From CAVVIO01 sp963748095 (GTDB lineage: Bacteria; Bacteroidota; Bacteroidia; Bacteroidales; UBA10428): 64,000 nt of DNA. Location of the stretch: NCBI GenBank assembly GCA_963748095.1, contig CAVVIO010000034.1:17646-81645 (forward strand). Direction: 5' to 3'. A program made the position numbers and the translations under genes. The notes under the pieces are model-generated. The model ran no database searches. It saw only the letters and a program-made list of their open reading frames with translations, and was not told where the DNA came from. This document shows, piece after piece, positions 18,571 to 26,852 of this stretch; within the stretch, counting starts at the first letter, position 1, and the number at the start of each line of letters is the position of its first letter.

Positions 18571-20202
18571 ATGAATAAAAAAATTATAATATTAGGAATT
18601 ATATTCTCTGCATTGATGATATCATCATGCACGAAAGATCTGAATGTGACACCGATAGATCCAAGTCAGATCCTATCAGGAAACCTGAATGACAATCCTG
18701 TTTACATGAAGGAGGTCTTAGGGAAGATCTATGCCAGTTTCATTATTCCCGGACAAGGGGGTAGTCAGGCTGACAACGGAGTAGATATTACTGCTTCCGA
18801 TCCTAACTTTTTTACTACCATGCGTGCATTGTGGAATCTTCAGGAGATTACTACCGATGAAGCAATTTGTGCCTGGGGTGATCCGGGTATTGCAGATTTG
18901 AATACGCAGACATGGAGTCCGAACAATCCGTTTTTAACGGCGCTTTATCAGCGGTTAAGTTTAAGTATTACTTATGCTAACGATTTTATTCAAAGGACCA
19001 ATGGAAATGCCGATCCGAATGTGATCCGTTATAATTCAGAAGCCCGCTTCCTGAGAGCACTGGCATACTCCTGGGCAATTGATCTTTTTGGACAATTTCC
19101 ATTTACAACAGATGCTGACGGCGTAGGTAAATTCTTTCCTAAAATAGGAACAAGAACAGAAATCTTCAATTATATCGAAACCGAATTACTCGATATCAAA
19201 GACAAACTGGGAGCTCCGGGGTTTTCTTATCCCGAAGCTGACCAGGCATCTGCATGGATGTTACTGGCCCGGTTATATCTGAATGCAAAAGTTTATACCG
19301 GTACAGAAAGATGGTCAGATTGTAAGGCTTACTGCGACAGCGTGATCGGATGTGGTAAATATTCGTTGGCTACTAACTACAGGAGGAATTTCAGCGCCGA
19401 CAATGATGGCAACCACAATCCGGAAATGATCTTTGCATTTGAAGAAGATGGTATCTATACCCAGGGTTATATCGGTACTACTTTTATCATTGAATCTTCC
19501 AGCGATGCCAAATATATCAGAGCAGAAGATTTTCACGGATTAACATCGAACACCGACTGGAATGGAAACAGAACCATGAAACAATTCTTAAATGTTTTAG
19601 TGGATACCATTGCAACTTATGGTAATGTATCGGTTCCCACCAACGATTCATTGTTCACTCAATGTCCGGATAAACGTGTATTATGTAAACGTAAATTAGC
19701 ATGGAATATCCCAAGTCCATCGGCAAATGGTGATTATGGTATTGGCGTGTATAAATTTACAGCAAAGAATACCGATGGCTCCCAGAATGTACATTATAAT
19801 CCTGCCTATGCCAGTACGGATTTTCCAATTTTCCGCCTGGCAGATGCTTACCTGATGCGGGCTGAAGCTTTACATCGCATGGGAGATGATGTAAATGCTG
19901 TAAAAGATGTAAATAAAGTAAGAGAACGTGCATACGGAAATACTAATGGTGATATAACAGCTGCACAATTAACAGATAAGTTTTTACTGGACGAACGTGG
20001 CCGGGAATTCTATTATGAAGCACAAAGACGTACAGACCTGGTTCGTTTTGGACAATTTACCAACGGCACATACACCTGGGCATGGAAAGGAAATACGATA
20101 AACGGTACACAAACCGATGCACACCTGAATATTTTCCCGATTCCTGCCGATGATGTGGCTGCCAATCCAAACTATAATGGGGAAAATAATCCTGGTTATT
20201 AA
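18571..20202 (+). CDS. susD: SusD-like starch-binding outer-membrane lipoprotein
   Basis: This 543-residue surface lipoprotein forms the lid of the SusC channel. The signal peptide ends with a lipobox (MISSC, Cys about 20). The alpha-helical TPR-like scaffold is recognisable from segments such as ARFLRALAYSWAIDLFGQFPF and FRLADAYLMRAEALHRMG, and the typical SusD C-terminal end DERGREFYYEAQRRTDLVRF...IFPIP is present. It directly follows susC (12-bp gap) and precedes the susE-like gene by 18 bp, so the genes are co-transcribed. Confidence 0.94.
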   Translation: MNKKIIILGIIFSALMISSCTKDLNVTPIDPSQILSGNLNDNPVYMKEVLGKIYASFIIPGQGGSQADNGVDITASDPNFFTTMRALWNLQEITTDEAICAWGDPGIADLNTQTWSPNNPFLTALYQRLSLSITYANDFIQRTNGNADPNVIRYNSEARFLRALAYSWAIDLFGQFPFTTDADGVGKFFPKIGTRTEIFNYIETELLDIKDKLGAPGFSYPEADQASAWMLLARLYLNAKVYTGTERWSDCKAYCDSVIGCGKYSLATNYRRNFSADNDGNHNPEMIFAFEEDGIYTQGYIGTTFIIESSSDAKYIRAEDFHGLTSNTDWNGNRTMKQFLNVLVDTIATYGNVSVPTNDSLFTQCPDKRVLCKRKLAWNIPSPSANGDYGIGVYKFTAKNTDGSQNVHYNPAYASTDFPIFRLADAYLMRAEALHRMGDDVNAVKDVNKVRERAYGNTNGDITAAQLTDKFLLDERGREFYYEAQRRTDLVRFGQFTNGTYTWAWKGNTINGTQTDAHLNIFPIPADDVAANPNYNGENNPGY

Positions 20203-20220
20203 TCTTAAAAATTCTGAACA

Positions 20221-21253
20221 ATGAATAATAAATTAAGTATATTTTTAACAATTATCGGGTTGATCGGTCTTTTGTCCGGCTGTGAAAAAGATGAGACAAA
20301 AGTTACTTTATCGGATAACACGATAGTTCCAGACAATTGGAACATTACCCAATCTGACCCTTCAAAGGACAAACGGAACTGACACGCTTACATTTGTCGG
20401 AACCCCTGTTGATCCGGGATTCCAGGCTTCTGTCAATTACTTCCTGGAAGCATGTGCACATGGAAATAATTTTAAAGACTCGGTACTGGTGCTGACTGAT
20501 ATTCAGGATACAGCCATGAAAATTACAGTGAGCGACCTGAATGGGATATTAATAAAAAAATTCCCTGCTGATCAGGCTTCTTCCCTTGATTTTCGAATCA
20601 GATCCGTTTTAGTTGTGGATGCCGGTACAGGATTTACACCTTTGGCATATATTTCCGAAATTAAAACAGCAGATGTTACCATTTATGGTCTACCCAGACT
20701 GGATCTGCTCAACTCAGGAATTGACCAGAAAGTGGAATCTGCTTTGGGTGACGGGAACTATTTAGGTTATGTAAAACTGGATGATACCAAAGCTTTCACA
20801 TTGAAAAATCCGGATACAGGAGTTGAATACGGAGGAAGCGGTGGAACACTTGCTGTTGATGGAGCCGCCATTTCATCCGATGCAAACGGCTGGTATAAAC
20901 TCTCTGTAGATGTAAATAATCTCACTTATGAATTAGCTCCGTATATGGTTGGTGTTGTCGGTGAATTCACCGGCTGGGGCGGATCATCTGATTACTTCAT
21001 GGATTACGATTTACAAAAAGGATACTGGTATATTACAATTGATTTACCTGTTGGTCCAATGAAGTTCAGGCTGAACAGCGACTGGACCTATAACTGGGGT
21101 CCAGGTGCAGATACAGACCTGCCTTCAAATGGCGGTACACTTGCGCTTCCGAATACTAACGGAAATATTAATATTACCGCTGCCGGAAATTATACTATAC
21201 ATTTTACCATAACCGGAACAACTTCCGGATCGGTGACTTTTATTAAAAATTAA
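20221..21253 (+). pseudogene. SusE/SusF-like surface glycan-binding lipoprotein, frameshifted
   Basis: The ATG at 20221 opens a lipoprotein (lipobox LLSGC, Cys about 20) that reads in frame 1 to a TGA at 20380-20382. The homologous protein continues in frame 2 from about 20372 to 21253. Removing one A from the AAA at 20371-20373 joins the two frames as ...SKDNGTDTLTFVG..., so a single-base insertion explains the break. The downstream part contains a SusE-type N-terminal beta-domain and a C-terminal starch-binding module (VVGEFTGWGGSSDY...MKFRLNSDW). An intact product would help hold starch at the cell surface. It may be a recent null mutation or an assembly error. The second part alone could only start at a GTG (20489) and would lack a signal peptide. 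Confidence 0.82.
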
Positions 21254-21263
21254 TCCGAAATAA

Positions 21264-21316
21264 AATTGGTTTACTGTACTAAAGGAATAATCCTTGCTAT
21301 GAACAGTAAACCAATT
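21264..21316 (+). promoter_or_regulatory. Long hairpin between the susE-like and susF-like genes
   Basis: A perfect 14-bp stem (AATTGGTTTACTGT 21264-21277 with ACAGTAAACCAATT 21303-21316) encloses a 25-nt loop that can itself form AAGGA/TCCTT. No T-tract follows, so it does not look like a standard terminator. It could stabilise or help process the polycistronic mRNA and set different levels for the two surface proteins (inference). Confidence 0.6.
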
Positions 21317-21349
21317 AAAAACAAAATAAAAATTTAAAGAACTTAACTT

Positions 21350-22882
21350 ATGAAAAGAAAGTCCATATATAATACAATTCTGGCTGCCTTTATAATTGCT
21401 GCAGGTATTTTTACAGCATGTACAAAGGAAAACACGGAAGTAAAATTACCTCCGCAGCTGGCTACATCCCAGGTATTGGATGTTAAATCCGACTCTGCAA
21501 CTGTTATTGGTTTTGTAGTTGCTGCCGGTAGTGGTTTTACCGAGAAAGGTGTTTGTTACGGTACACAACCAGCTCCGACAATTGATGACAACAAAGTTGC
21601 GTATGATACCGTAAGTACACAGGCAACTTATACGGTTAAGCTGAGCGGTTTGAATTACGCCACCAAATATTATGCGCGTGCGTATGCAACAGATGCAAGC
21701 GGCACAATATATGGTGATGAGCTTACTTTTACAACCATGCCGGTTGCTCCTACGGTTACAACTGCTGATTTCACAGCAAATACAGGAACTACTGCTAACG
21801 GTGGCGGTAACGTTACCAATGACGGTGGTGCTGATGTTACCGCACGTGGTGTATGCTATAGCACCGATCACAATCCTACAATTTCTAATAGTATGACTTC
21901 AGATGGTAGCGGAACCGGAACGTTTACAAGTTCTCTCAGTAACTTGAAGGGACTTACAACTTATTATGTTCGTGCCTATGCAACCAACAGTGCCGGTACA
22001 AATTACGGTAACGAGGTTTCATTCACCACTCCCAAAGCAATTGTGACTTTATGGATTGCAGGTGATTACCAGGGCTGGGATCCTGGCGGAGCTACTGATT
22101 CCCTGATGAATACGGATGCTGATCCAACTGTCAAGGGATATGCTTATATTTCAACAACCGGCGGATTTAAATTTGTTGGTGAAAAAGACTGGAACGGAAC
22201 AAACTATGGCGACGGAGGTTCTGCAGGAACATTAAGCACTGATCCCGGAGCTGGAAATCTGAGTGTATCAACTCCCGGTTATTATTGGTTCAATTTAGAT
22301 CTGAATAACCTGACCTATACTGCCACTCTTACCACATGGGGTGTAATTGGCGCTGCAACAGCCGACAGATGGAATTCTGACCAGGCAATGACTTATAGCC
22401 CATTGTTAAAAAGATGGTTCGCTACAATACCGATGACAGCAGATGAATTCAAATTCAGGGCTAACGGTGCATGGGATATTAATTATGGCGCAGGTGCAGA
22501 AGCCGGTCAATTAGAATTTAACGGATCCACAAATCTGGCGGCTACAACAGCAGGAACTTATAGTGTAATGCTGGATTTATCAGCTCCTCTTAATCCCAAT
22601 TATGCACTTACACAATGGAGTATAATAGGCGCAGTTACTGCAGGTGGAGACTGGAGTACTGATCTGGATATGACTCCCAATTCTGATAATACCTGGACGG
22701 TTACAGGAACATTTCCTGCCGGAGAATTCAAATTCAGGGCAAATCATGAATGGGTTATTGACTTAGGCGAGGGAGCTACGGCCGGTACGTTAGAGTTTGG
22801 TGGTAGTAATTTATCCATAGCTACTGCTGGTACTTATACTATTACTTTGGACCTCGCTAACGGTACTTTTACTATTCTATAA
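21350..22882 (+). CDS. SusF-like multimodular starch-binding lipoprotein
   Basis: This 510-residue protein has a lipoprotein signal (lipobox FTAC, Cys about 25). Two repeats follow that resemble Bacteroidota fibronectin-like surface modules (about 38-130 and 132-225; consensus ...YYVRAYATNSAGTNYGNEVSFTT). Three tandem SusE/SusF-type carbohydrate-binding modules follow, each with a W-containing loop and FKFRAN-W-IN/DLG signatures: about 230-325, 327-420 and 422-510. It is probably anchored outside the cell and binds starch for the SusCD complex. It is the last gene of the sus operon and is followed by a strong terminator. The fibronectin-like spacer modules are not part of classical SusF and probably extend the binding modules from the membrane. 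Confidence 0.85.
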   Translation: MKRKSIYNTILAAFIIAAGIFTACTKENTEVKLPPQLATSQVLDVKSDSATVIGFVVAAGSGFTEKGVCYGTQPAPTIDDNKVAYDTVSTQATYTVKLSGLNYATKYYARAYATDASGTIYGDELTFTTMPVAPTVTTADFTANTGTTANGGGNVTNDGGADVTARGVCYSTDHNPTISNSMTSDGSGTGTFTSSLSNLKGLTTYYVRAYATNSAGTNYGNEVSFTTPKAIVTLWIAGDYQGWDPGGATDSLMNTDADPTVKGYAYISTTGGFKFVGEKDWNGTNYGDGGSAGTLSTDPGAGNLSVSTPGYYWFNLDLNNLTYTATLTTWGVIGAATADRWNSDQAMTYSPLLKRWFATIPMTADEFKFRANGAWDINYGAGAEAGQLEFNGSTNLAATTAGTYSVMLDLSAPLNPNYALTQWSIIGAVTAGGDWSTDLDMTPNSDNTWTVTGTFPAGEFKFRANHEWVIDLGEGATAGTLEFGGSNLSIATAGTYTITLDLANGTFTIL

Positions 22883-22971
22883 TATATTTTATATTCTAAA
22901 ATTTAATTTAAGTCAGTAAGTTTCATAAAAGTTAGGAAAAAGTTAATTTAAATTAGAGTTGTCTTTGAAAA

Positions 22972-23007
22972 GAGGCCGTTCCGGAATTTGGAACGGCCTC
23001 TTTTTTT
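22972..23007 (+). terminator. Strong rho-independent terminator of the sus operon
   Basis: An 11-bp GC-rich stem (GAGGCCGTTCC 22972-22982 / GGAACGGCCTC 22990-23000) with a 7-nt loop is followed by seven T. It lies 90 bp after the susF-like stop codon. Confidence 0.9.
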
Positions 23008-23073
23008 AGTGATACTTATAATCAGACGATGCTTTATAGAATAGCGATGATGTTTTAAGAAAGTCACCACTTC

Positions 23074-23142
23074 GTCCAAGGCTGTAAAAAAAACAAAAAA
23101 CGGTCCAAGGTTAAGCGATAGCAGTCCCTGGTCTTTTTGTCT
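23074..23142 (+). repeat. Hairpin repeat, copy 1 (flanks the Rhs relic)
   Basis: About 66 bp shared with 24773-24838. Both copies have GTCCAAG, an A-rich stretch, GG(T)CAAGG, the constant GTTAAGCGATAGC, then CC(T)TGG and a T-run. Copy 1 pairs less perfectly than copy 2. The hairpin plus T-run resembles a terminator. Its presence on both sides suggests duplication of an Rhs tip/partner unit followed by decay. Confidence 0.6.
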
Positions 23143-23245
23143 GGAACAATGATTTGTGTGATTGAATGATATCCATGATTAAATTTCTGCTTCACAAAGA
23201 ATTTGATTTTACCTGGAATAAATTTATCTTTAAAAAACAAAAATA

Positions 23246-24141
23246 TTAACAGACGAAGGCAAAATAGTGTACAACGCGGGAACATATTCATACCAGTATT
23301 TCTTAAAAGATCATCTAGGGAAATGTACGTGCCGTGATAGACCAGAACCAAAGCCTGGTTCAGGCTACCGACTATTACCCGTTTGGTATGCAAATCCCAC
23401 TGAAAGGAGATCGGCACACAGAAATACCTGTACAACGGCAAGGAATTACAGGAAGATGTGGATTGGTATGATTATGGGGCACGAATGTACGACCCGGCTA
23501 TAGGGAGGTGGCATGTGTTGGATCCTTTATCGGAAAAGAGCAGAAGATGGAGCCCTTATAATTATGCTGTTGATAATCCAATTCGATTTATTGATCCTGA
23601 TGGAATGATCCCGGGGCTCCCCGGAGATCCAGTAACGGATTTAATTTTCTCAATTGCGGCTAAAAGAACGTTAAAACAAGAAAAAAATAGAGAAAATTTT
23701 AATTCAGTCGCAAAGACTCTCCTTAAAATGGAACCTACAAAAACTAAAACTAAAGGAGAAGATATTATTTCAATGGAAGCAGGAATTACTATTATTAATA
23801 CTAAAGCTTTAACTATTGATATTAAATTTAAGTCTGCAGTTAATGAAGATAAAGGGCTTGTAACCAGTGTAAAAGCAGAAGCAGTTGCCGGGAAAACTTT
23901 GGGTGGTTCATATGAAGCCTCAGTATATGAAGGAGAAGATGGGAAAGCAAAAACTGAAACAAAAACAGATGCTGGACCTGTTAACCCTTCTCTGAATCCA
24001 TCTCCAGTTAAAGTGAATGTTTCAGCAATGAAGAGAACTTGGGAAGGACTTAAGGAATCATTTAATAACTTAATTGACGAAACGGTTAAAGAAATTACAA
24101 ATCCCCAAAGAGAATATTATGATAAAAAAAGGACTCAGTAA
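23246..24141 (+). pseudogene. Decayed Rhs/YD-repeat protein C-terminus with variable tip
   Basis: The Rhs core end can be followed through three frames: EGKIVYNAGTYSYQYFLKDHLG (frame 2, to about 23322), then VRAVIDQNQSLVQATDYYPFGM (frame 3), then KYLYNGKELQEDVDWYDYGARMYDP...RWHVLDPL...YNYAVDNPIRFIDPDGM (frame 1). At least two indels separate them (near 23322 and 23420), and no upstream core remains, so the gene is a relic. After the DPDG boundary an unbroken tip of about 180 residues follows (23614-24141). It is lysine-rich and matches no toxin family I recognise. The 3' end overlaps the next ORF by 23 bp. Rhs proteins carry polymorphic toxins at this position, but toxic activity of this tip is not shown. 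Confidence 0.75.
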
Positions 24142-24613
24142 ATTCATTTTAGCAATACTTTGGTATACATTTATTATTTTAGGAATAGCTATTATTATTG
24201 ATAGTATAGCTATAATTAAAGCCTTATACATAGAAAGTCTTAGTGTATTTATATTTATTTTAATTTTTCTACTTTTTGAATTGGTATGTTTTATAGCTAC
24301 AATAAAATTATTAAGGGATAAATTTTCAAAGTATTTATTTTTTCTAATAATATTTTATTGGGTTGCCCAAATTATAGCTTTCGGAATAAAAGGGAATATT
24401 TATGCTTTTACAACAGGACCTGAAATTTCAGTTTTTATTAAATACATTGGGACAATCGAATGGGGTCATTTTTTTAAATTTTGGAGTCAAGAATTTTCAA
24501 TAAAATTAAATACTGATAGTAATAGAGTATATTTTGGTGTTAATATTATACCCTTAATACTTTCAATAGCATTGGTATATCTAAATAAGAAGATTAATCG
24601 TTCGACCGATTAA
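24119..24613 (+). CDS. Four-helix membrane protein, possible immunity partner of the Rhs tip
   Basis: I start this at the ATG 24119 (MIKKGLSKF...), which overlaps the end of the Rhs tip by 23 bp. An earlier start at 24074 is possible but lies deeper in the tip. The product is 164 residues with about four hydrophobic segments (near residues 8-32, 40-65, 75-97 and 140-160) and a long soluble loop between the last two. I do not recognise the family. Its position directly after an Rhs tip is where immunity genes usually sit. The AT content is higher than that of the sus genes, as in horizontally acquired DNA. Membrane-embedded immunity proteins often protect against membrane-active or periplasmic effectors, but that is only context. 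Confidence 0.6.
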   Translation: MIKKGLSKFILAILWYTFIILGIAIIIDSIAIIKALYIESLSVFIFILIFLLFELVCFIATIKLLRDKFSKYLFFLIIFYWVAQIIAFGIKGNIYAFTTGPEISVFIKYIGTIEWGHFFKFWSQEFSIKLNTDSNRVYFGVNIIPLILSIALVYLNKKINRSTD

Positions 24614-24646
24614 CAGTTGTACCGTCAATTGTATAAAGAGAAAAAG

Positions 24647-24671
24647 AAGCCCGGCATTGTTCGGGTTTTTT
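24647..24671 (+). terminator. Terminator after the membrane-protein gene
   Basis: The stem AAGCCCG (24647-24653) / CGGGTTT (24662-24668), with a G-T pair, leads into a run of six T (24666-24671). It lies 33 bp after the stop codon. Confidence 0.75.
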
Positions 24672-24772
24672 GTTTATAGTGCAGCAATATTTTTATTAAA
24701 GAAGTCTTTAAACTTTTTCTTGGTCAGGAAGGTCTCAATCATTTTAAAGACTATACTTTTTTTCCCCTACTA

Positions 24773-24838
24773 GTCCAAGCTTGTAAAAACAAAAACTGGT
24801 TCAAGGTTAAGCGATAGCGGTCCTTGGACCTTTTTGTT
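24773..24838 (+). repeat. Hairpin repeat, copy 2
   Basis: This is the second copy of the 23074-23142 element. Here GGTTCAAGG (24798-24806) pairs with CCTTGGACC (24822-24830) around the conserved TTAAGCGATAGC loop, followed by TTTTTG. It may act as a terminator. Confidence 0.6.
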
Positions 24839-24904
24839 TTTGGTTCTTAAACCGGATCATCAACAGAGTTCCAATATTCCCGGCAATAGAGTGTCAAATC
24901 GTAC

Positions 24905-25305
24905 ATTAGTCCGGTCCTGGCTCCCCCCGGCTACGGACATAATTAACAGAAATAAATAAAAACATGCAAACAAGGGAAGTTGTAATTCGTAATTCAAGGT
25001 GTTTTCTTCTGTTAACCCCACTAGGCGTAGAATGCCCAAATAATGAGCACAACAAATAAACAAAGCGACTAAGCGTAGTTTTTTTAACTACGCTTTTTTA
25101 TTTGAATGTTTGTATTGAATGATAATATCTCTCGTCGTAGTTTGAACTACGACAAAACAGAAAATTCCTGCTTTAAAAATTACGGATGACTTACATGGAA
25201 AATCCTGTCCGTTCAGGCTGGGTGGTCAATCCTGAAGATTATTTATATAGTCCAGCCAGAATTTATGCTGAACTGGAAGCATTGATAGAAATTGACAGGA
25301 TATAA
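24905..25305 (+). repeat. REP-like palindromic element A with RAYT transposase remnant
   Basis: The order is: GCTACGGAC half-palindrome (24930-24938), a conserved AACATGCAAACAAGGGAAG block, palindrome AAGCGTAGTT/AACTACGCTT (25071-25095), palindrome GTCGTAGTT/AACTACGAC (25134-25153), then the last 37 codons of a transposase ending at 25305 (ENPVRSGWVVNPEDYLYSP...). That peptide is the conserved C-terminal end of the REP-associated Y1 (IS200-like) transposases. The catalytic HUH and Tyr parts are absent, so the element is not autonomous. Related copies are at 26138, 26473 and 28581. Confidence 0.75.
25192..25305 (+). pseudogene. C-terminal fragment of a REP-associated tyrosine transposase (copy A)
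   Basis: The open frame reads YMENPVRSGWVVNPEDYLY...LIEIDRI and stops at 25303-25305. A stop at 25174-25176 closes the frame upstream. ENPVR-G-V--PEDY-YSSA is the signature near the C-terminus of RAYT proteins. A near-identical fragment is at 26652-26765. Confidence 0.7.
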
Positions 25306-25327
25306 GAGGTGTAGATGCAATCTATAC

Positions 25328-25501
25328 CTGACGACAAGGCAGGTCCGGGCAAGCGTGATAACTTACTGGCTGAAATTGCACAATTTACGACAGGTACAAT
25401 ACATGGCTGGTCATCGCTACATTAGCAGCACTGAGGCTTACCTGATAAACGATATAGAAGATTTACATGAGGATATAAATAAATATCATCCAATTGGATA
25501 A
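25328..25501 (+). pseudogene. C-terminal remnant of a tyrosine recombinase (integrase)
   Basis: From 25328 the frame encodes TTRQVRASVITYWLK, then NLRQVQYMAGHRYISSTEAYL. This matches the end of phage-type integrases: the first Arg region, the H-x-x-R box within MAGHRY, and the nucleophilic Tyr in EAYL. Only 57 residues remain and the reading frame upstream belongs to the REP element, so it is a fragment. It suggests this insertion site once hosted an integrase-borne island. It is followed by the DUF4160 gene after about 40 bp. Confidence 0.7.
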
Positions 25502-25544
25502 AATAAAACTAAAATGTAATTTAATCGTTAAATTAGCAGACAGA

Positions 25545-25784
25545 ATGCCAACAGTATTAAGAATAAAAGGTTACAGGTTCTTCTTTTATAGCAACGAAAC
25601 CGATGAGCCAATGCATATCCATATAGAGAAAGCCGAAGCCATTGGTAAAATGTGGATACATCCCACTATCGAAGAAGTCTATTTTTATGGATTTACGACA
25701 AGAGAAATAAAAGAAGTAAAGGCCATAATAGCAGAACATATTGAATTATTAAAATCATCATGGAATGAGTACTTCGGGCAATAA
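25545..25784 (+). CDS. DUF4160 protein (putative toxin-antitoxin component)
   Basis: This 79-residue protein starts MPTVLRIKGYRFFFYSNE and contains EPMHIHIEKA, the recognisable centre of DUF4160. I chose the ATG at 25545 because the family begins MP-V--I-GYRF-F. The frame is open back to 25494 but has no better start. It overlaps the DUF2442 gene by 20 bp. DUF4160 and DUF2442 genes are commonly adjacent and have been proposed as a toxin-antitoxin-like pair; the biochemical role is not established. The pair sits inside a cassette bounded by REP-like elements A and B. Confidence 0.8.
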   Translation: MPTVLRIKGYRFFFYSNETDEPMHIHIEKAEAIGKMWIHPTIEEVYFYGFTTREIKEVKAIIAEHIELLKSSWNEYFGQ

Positions 25785-26121
25785 AATACGGAATATAAGG
25801 GCAAAAGACCCTATTGATGTGTTAATCTTTGAAAAAGGTTTACGTGTTAAACGAGTTATAATAGATAAAGACCTGGATTTAATCGGGTTAATCCTGAATA
25901 ACGGTAAAATATTGGAAACAAGCCTGTCAGAATATCCACGATTAGCAAAAGCCGGGGAAGAACAGCTTACAAAGTGGAAATTAACCGGAAACGGTGTGGG
26001 AATAACCTGGCCCGAACTGGATGAAGATTTATCTGTAAAAGGGTTTATAAAAAACACAGCGATAAAAGAAATGCTGGAGCACCTAAGGTCTCCTGTACCA
26101 AAAAATAAGACCATAGCATAG
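25765..26121 (+). CDS. DUF2442 protein, partner of DUF4160
   Basis: This 118-residue protein has a DUF2442-type core (about residues 25-95; RVKRVIIDKDLDLIGLILNNGKILETSLSEYPRL followed by W-L-GNGVGITWPELDEDLSVKGFI). The motif ending in WPELDEDLS-KG is typical of the family. The ATG at 25765 lies within the end of the DUF4160 gene, so translation is likely coupled. It probably forms a complex with the DUF4160 product, possibly as its antitoxin; which partner would be toxic is not clear. REP-like element B begins 17 bp after the stop. Confidence 0.8.
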   Translation: MSTSGNKIRNIRAKDPIDVLIFEKGLRVKRVIIDKDLDLIGLILNNGKILETSLSEYPRLAKAGEEQLTKWKLTGNGVGITWPELDEDLSVKGFIKNTAIKEMLEHLRSPVPKNKTIA

Positions 26122-26137
26122 TAAATTGCTTTTACCC

Positions 26138-26394
26138 CAACTAAGCGTAGAATGCCTGAATAGCAAGCACAATAAAAAACAAAGAGACTAAGCGTAGTTT
26201 TTTAAACTACGCTTTTTTATTTAAATGTTTGTTTTGAATGATAATATCTCTTGTCGTAATTTGTACTACGACAAAACAGAAAATCCCCGCTGTCCGTAGC
26301 GTCCCCGGCTACGGACATAATTAATAGAAATAATTAAAAACATGCAAACAAGGGAAGTTGTAATTTGTAATTCAAGGTGTTTTCTTTTGTTAAT
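26138..26394 (+). repeat. REP-like palindromic element B
   Basis: The order is CTAAGCGTAGAATGCC (26141-), palindrome AAGCGTAGTTT/AAACTACGCTT (26190-26214), a slightly degenerate GTCGTAATTTGTACTACGAC (26253-26272), palindrome GTCCGTAGC/GCTACGGAC (26292-26316), and the AACATGCAAACAAGGGAAG block to 26394. It lacks the transposase tail seen in copies A and C. Confidence 0.75.
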
Positions 26395-26472
26395 CAATGA
26401 TTAAAGCAATATATTAGTAAAACCAACAAAACCGGAATTTTATGTCAACATCAGGATATAAAACTGGCTAAA

Positions 26473-26785
26473 CCCCCTACCTAAGCGTAGAATGCCTGAA
26501 TAACAAGCACAACAAAAAAACAAAGCGACTAAGCGTAGTTTTTTTAACTACGCTTTTTTATTTAAATGTTTGTTTTGAATGATAATATCTTTTGTCGTAG
26601 TTTGAACTACGACGAAACAGAAAATTCCTGCTTTAAAAATTACGGATGACTTACATGGAAAATCCGGTTCGTTCAGGCTGGGTGGTCAATCCTGAAGATT
26701 ATTTATATAGTTCAGCAAGAAATTATGCAGAACTTGAAACACTAATAGAAATTGACAGGATATAAGGGTGCAGATGCAATCTATC
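26473..26785 (+). repeat. REP-like palindromic element C with RAYT remnant
   Basis: Palindrome AAGCGTAGTT/AACTACGCTT (26531-26555) and GTCGTAGTTTGAACTACGAC (26594-26613) are followed by the second RAYT C-terminal fragment (26652-26765, ENPVRSGWVVNPEDYLYSSARNYAE split here from ...LIEIDRI) and the shared AGATGCAATCTAT tail. It closely matches element A over the same segments. A G9 tract (26798-26806) marks the start of the following unique sequence. Confidence 0.75.
26652..26765 (+). pseudogene. C-terminal fragment of a REP-associated tyrosine transposase (copy C)
   Basis: The frame gives YMENPVRSGWVVNPEDYLY..., ending LIEIDRI at 26763-26765. It differs from copy A at a few residues (SSARNYAELET against SPARIYAELEA), and the SSA form is the family consensus, so copy C is the less decayed of the two. 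No catalytic region is present. Confidence 0.7.
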
Positions 26786-26852
26786 CCTCAGACTTGTGGG
26801 GGGGGGTATAATAAATCGCTAATGAAAAATTCATTTTGTATATTTTAAAAAA

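Larger units (their letters stand above)
22883..23245. other. Gap between sus operon and Rhs relic
   Basis: This 363-bp region contains the sus terminator (22972-23007) and the first copy of a hairpin repeat with GTTAAGCGATAGC (23074-23142). No ORF is credible, although parts may be decayed Rhs sequence too divergent to recognise. Confidence 0.5.

Noticed and set aside
24798..24830. GGTTCAAGGTTAAGCGATAGC region as a tRNA-like fragment
   Set aside because: The GGTTCAA motif resembles a T-loop, but no acceptor, D or anticodon arms can be drawn; the element folds as a simple hairpin with a T-run and is repeated at 23074.
25292..25327. N-terminal part of the 69-codon ORF continuing into the integrase remnant
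   Set aside because: It starts at a TTG within the RAYT tail and encodes out-of-frame repeat sequence; only residues from 25328 onward resemble an integrase.
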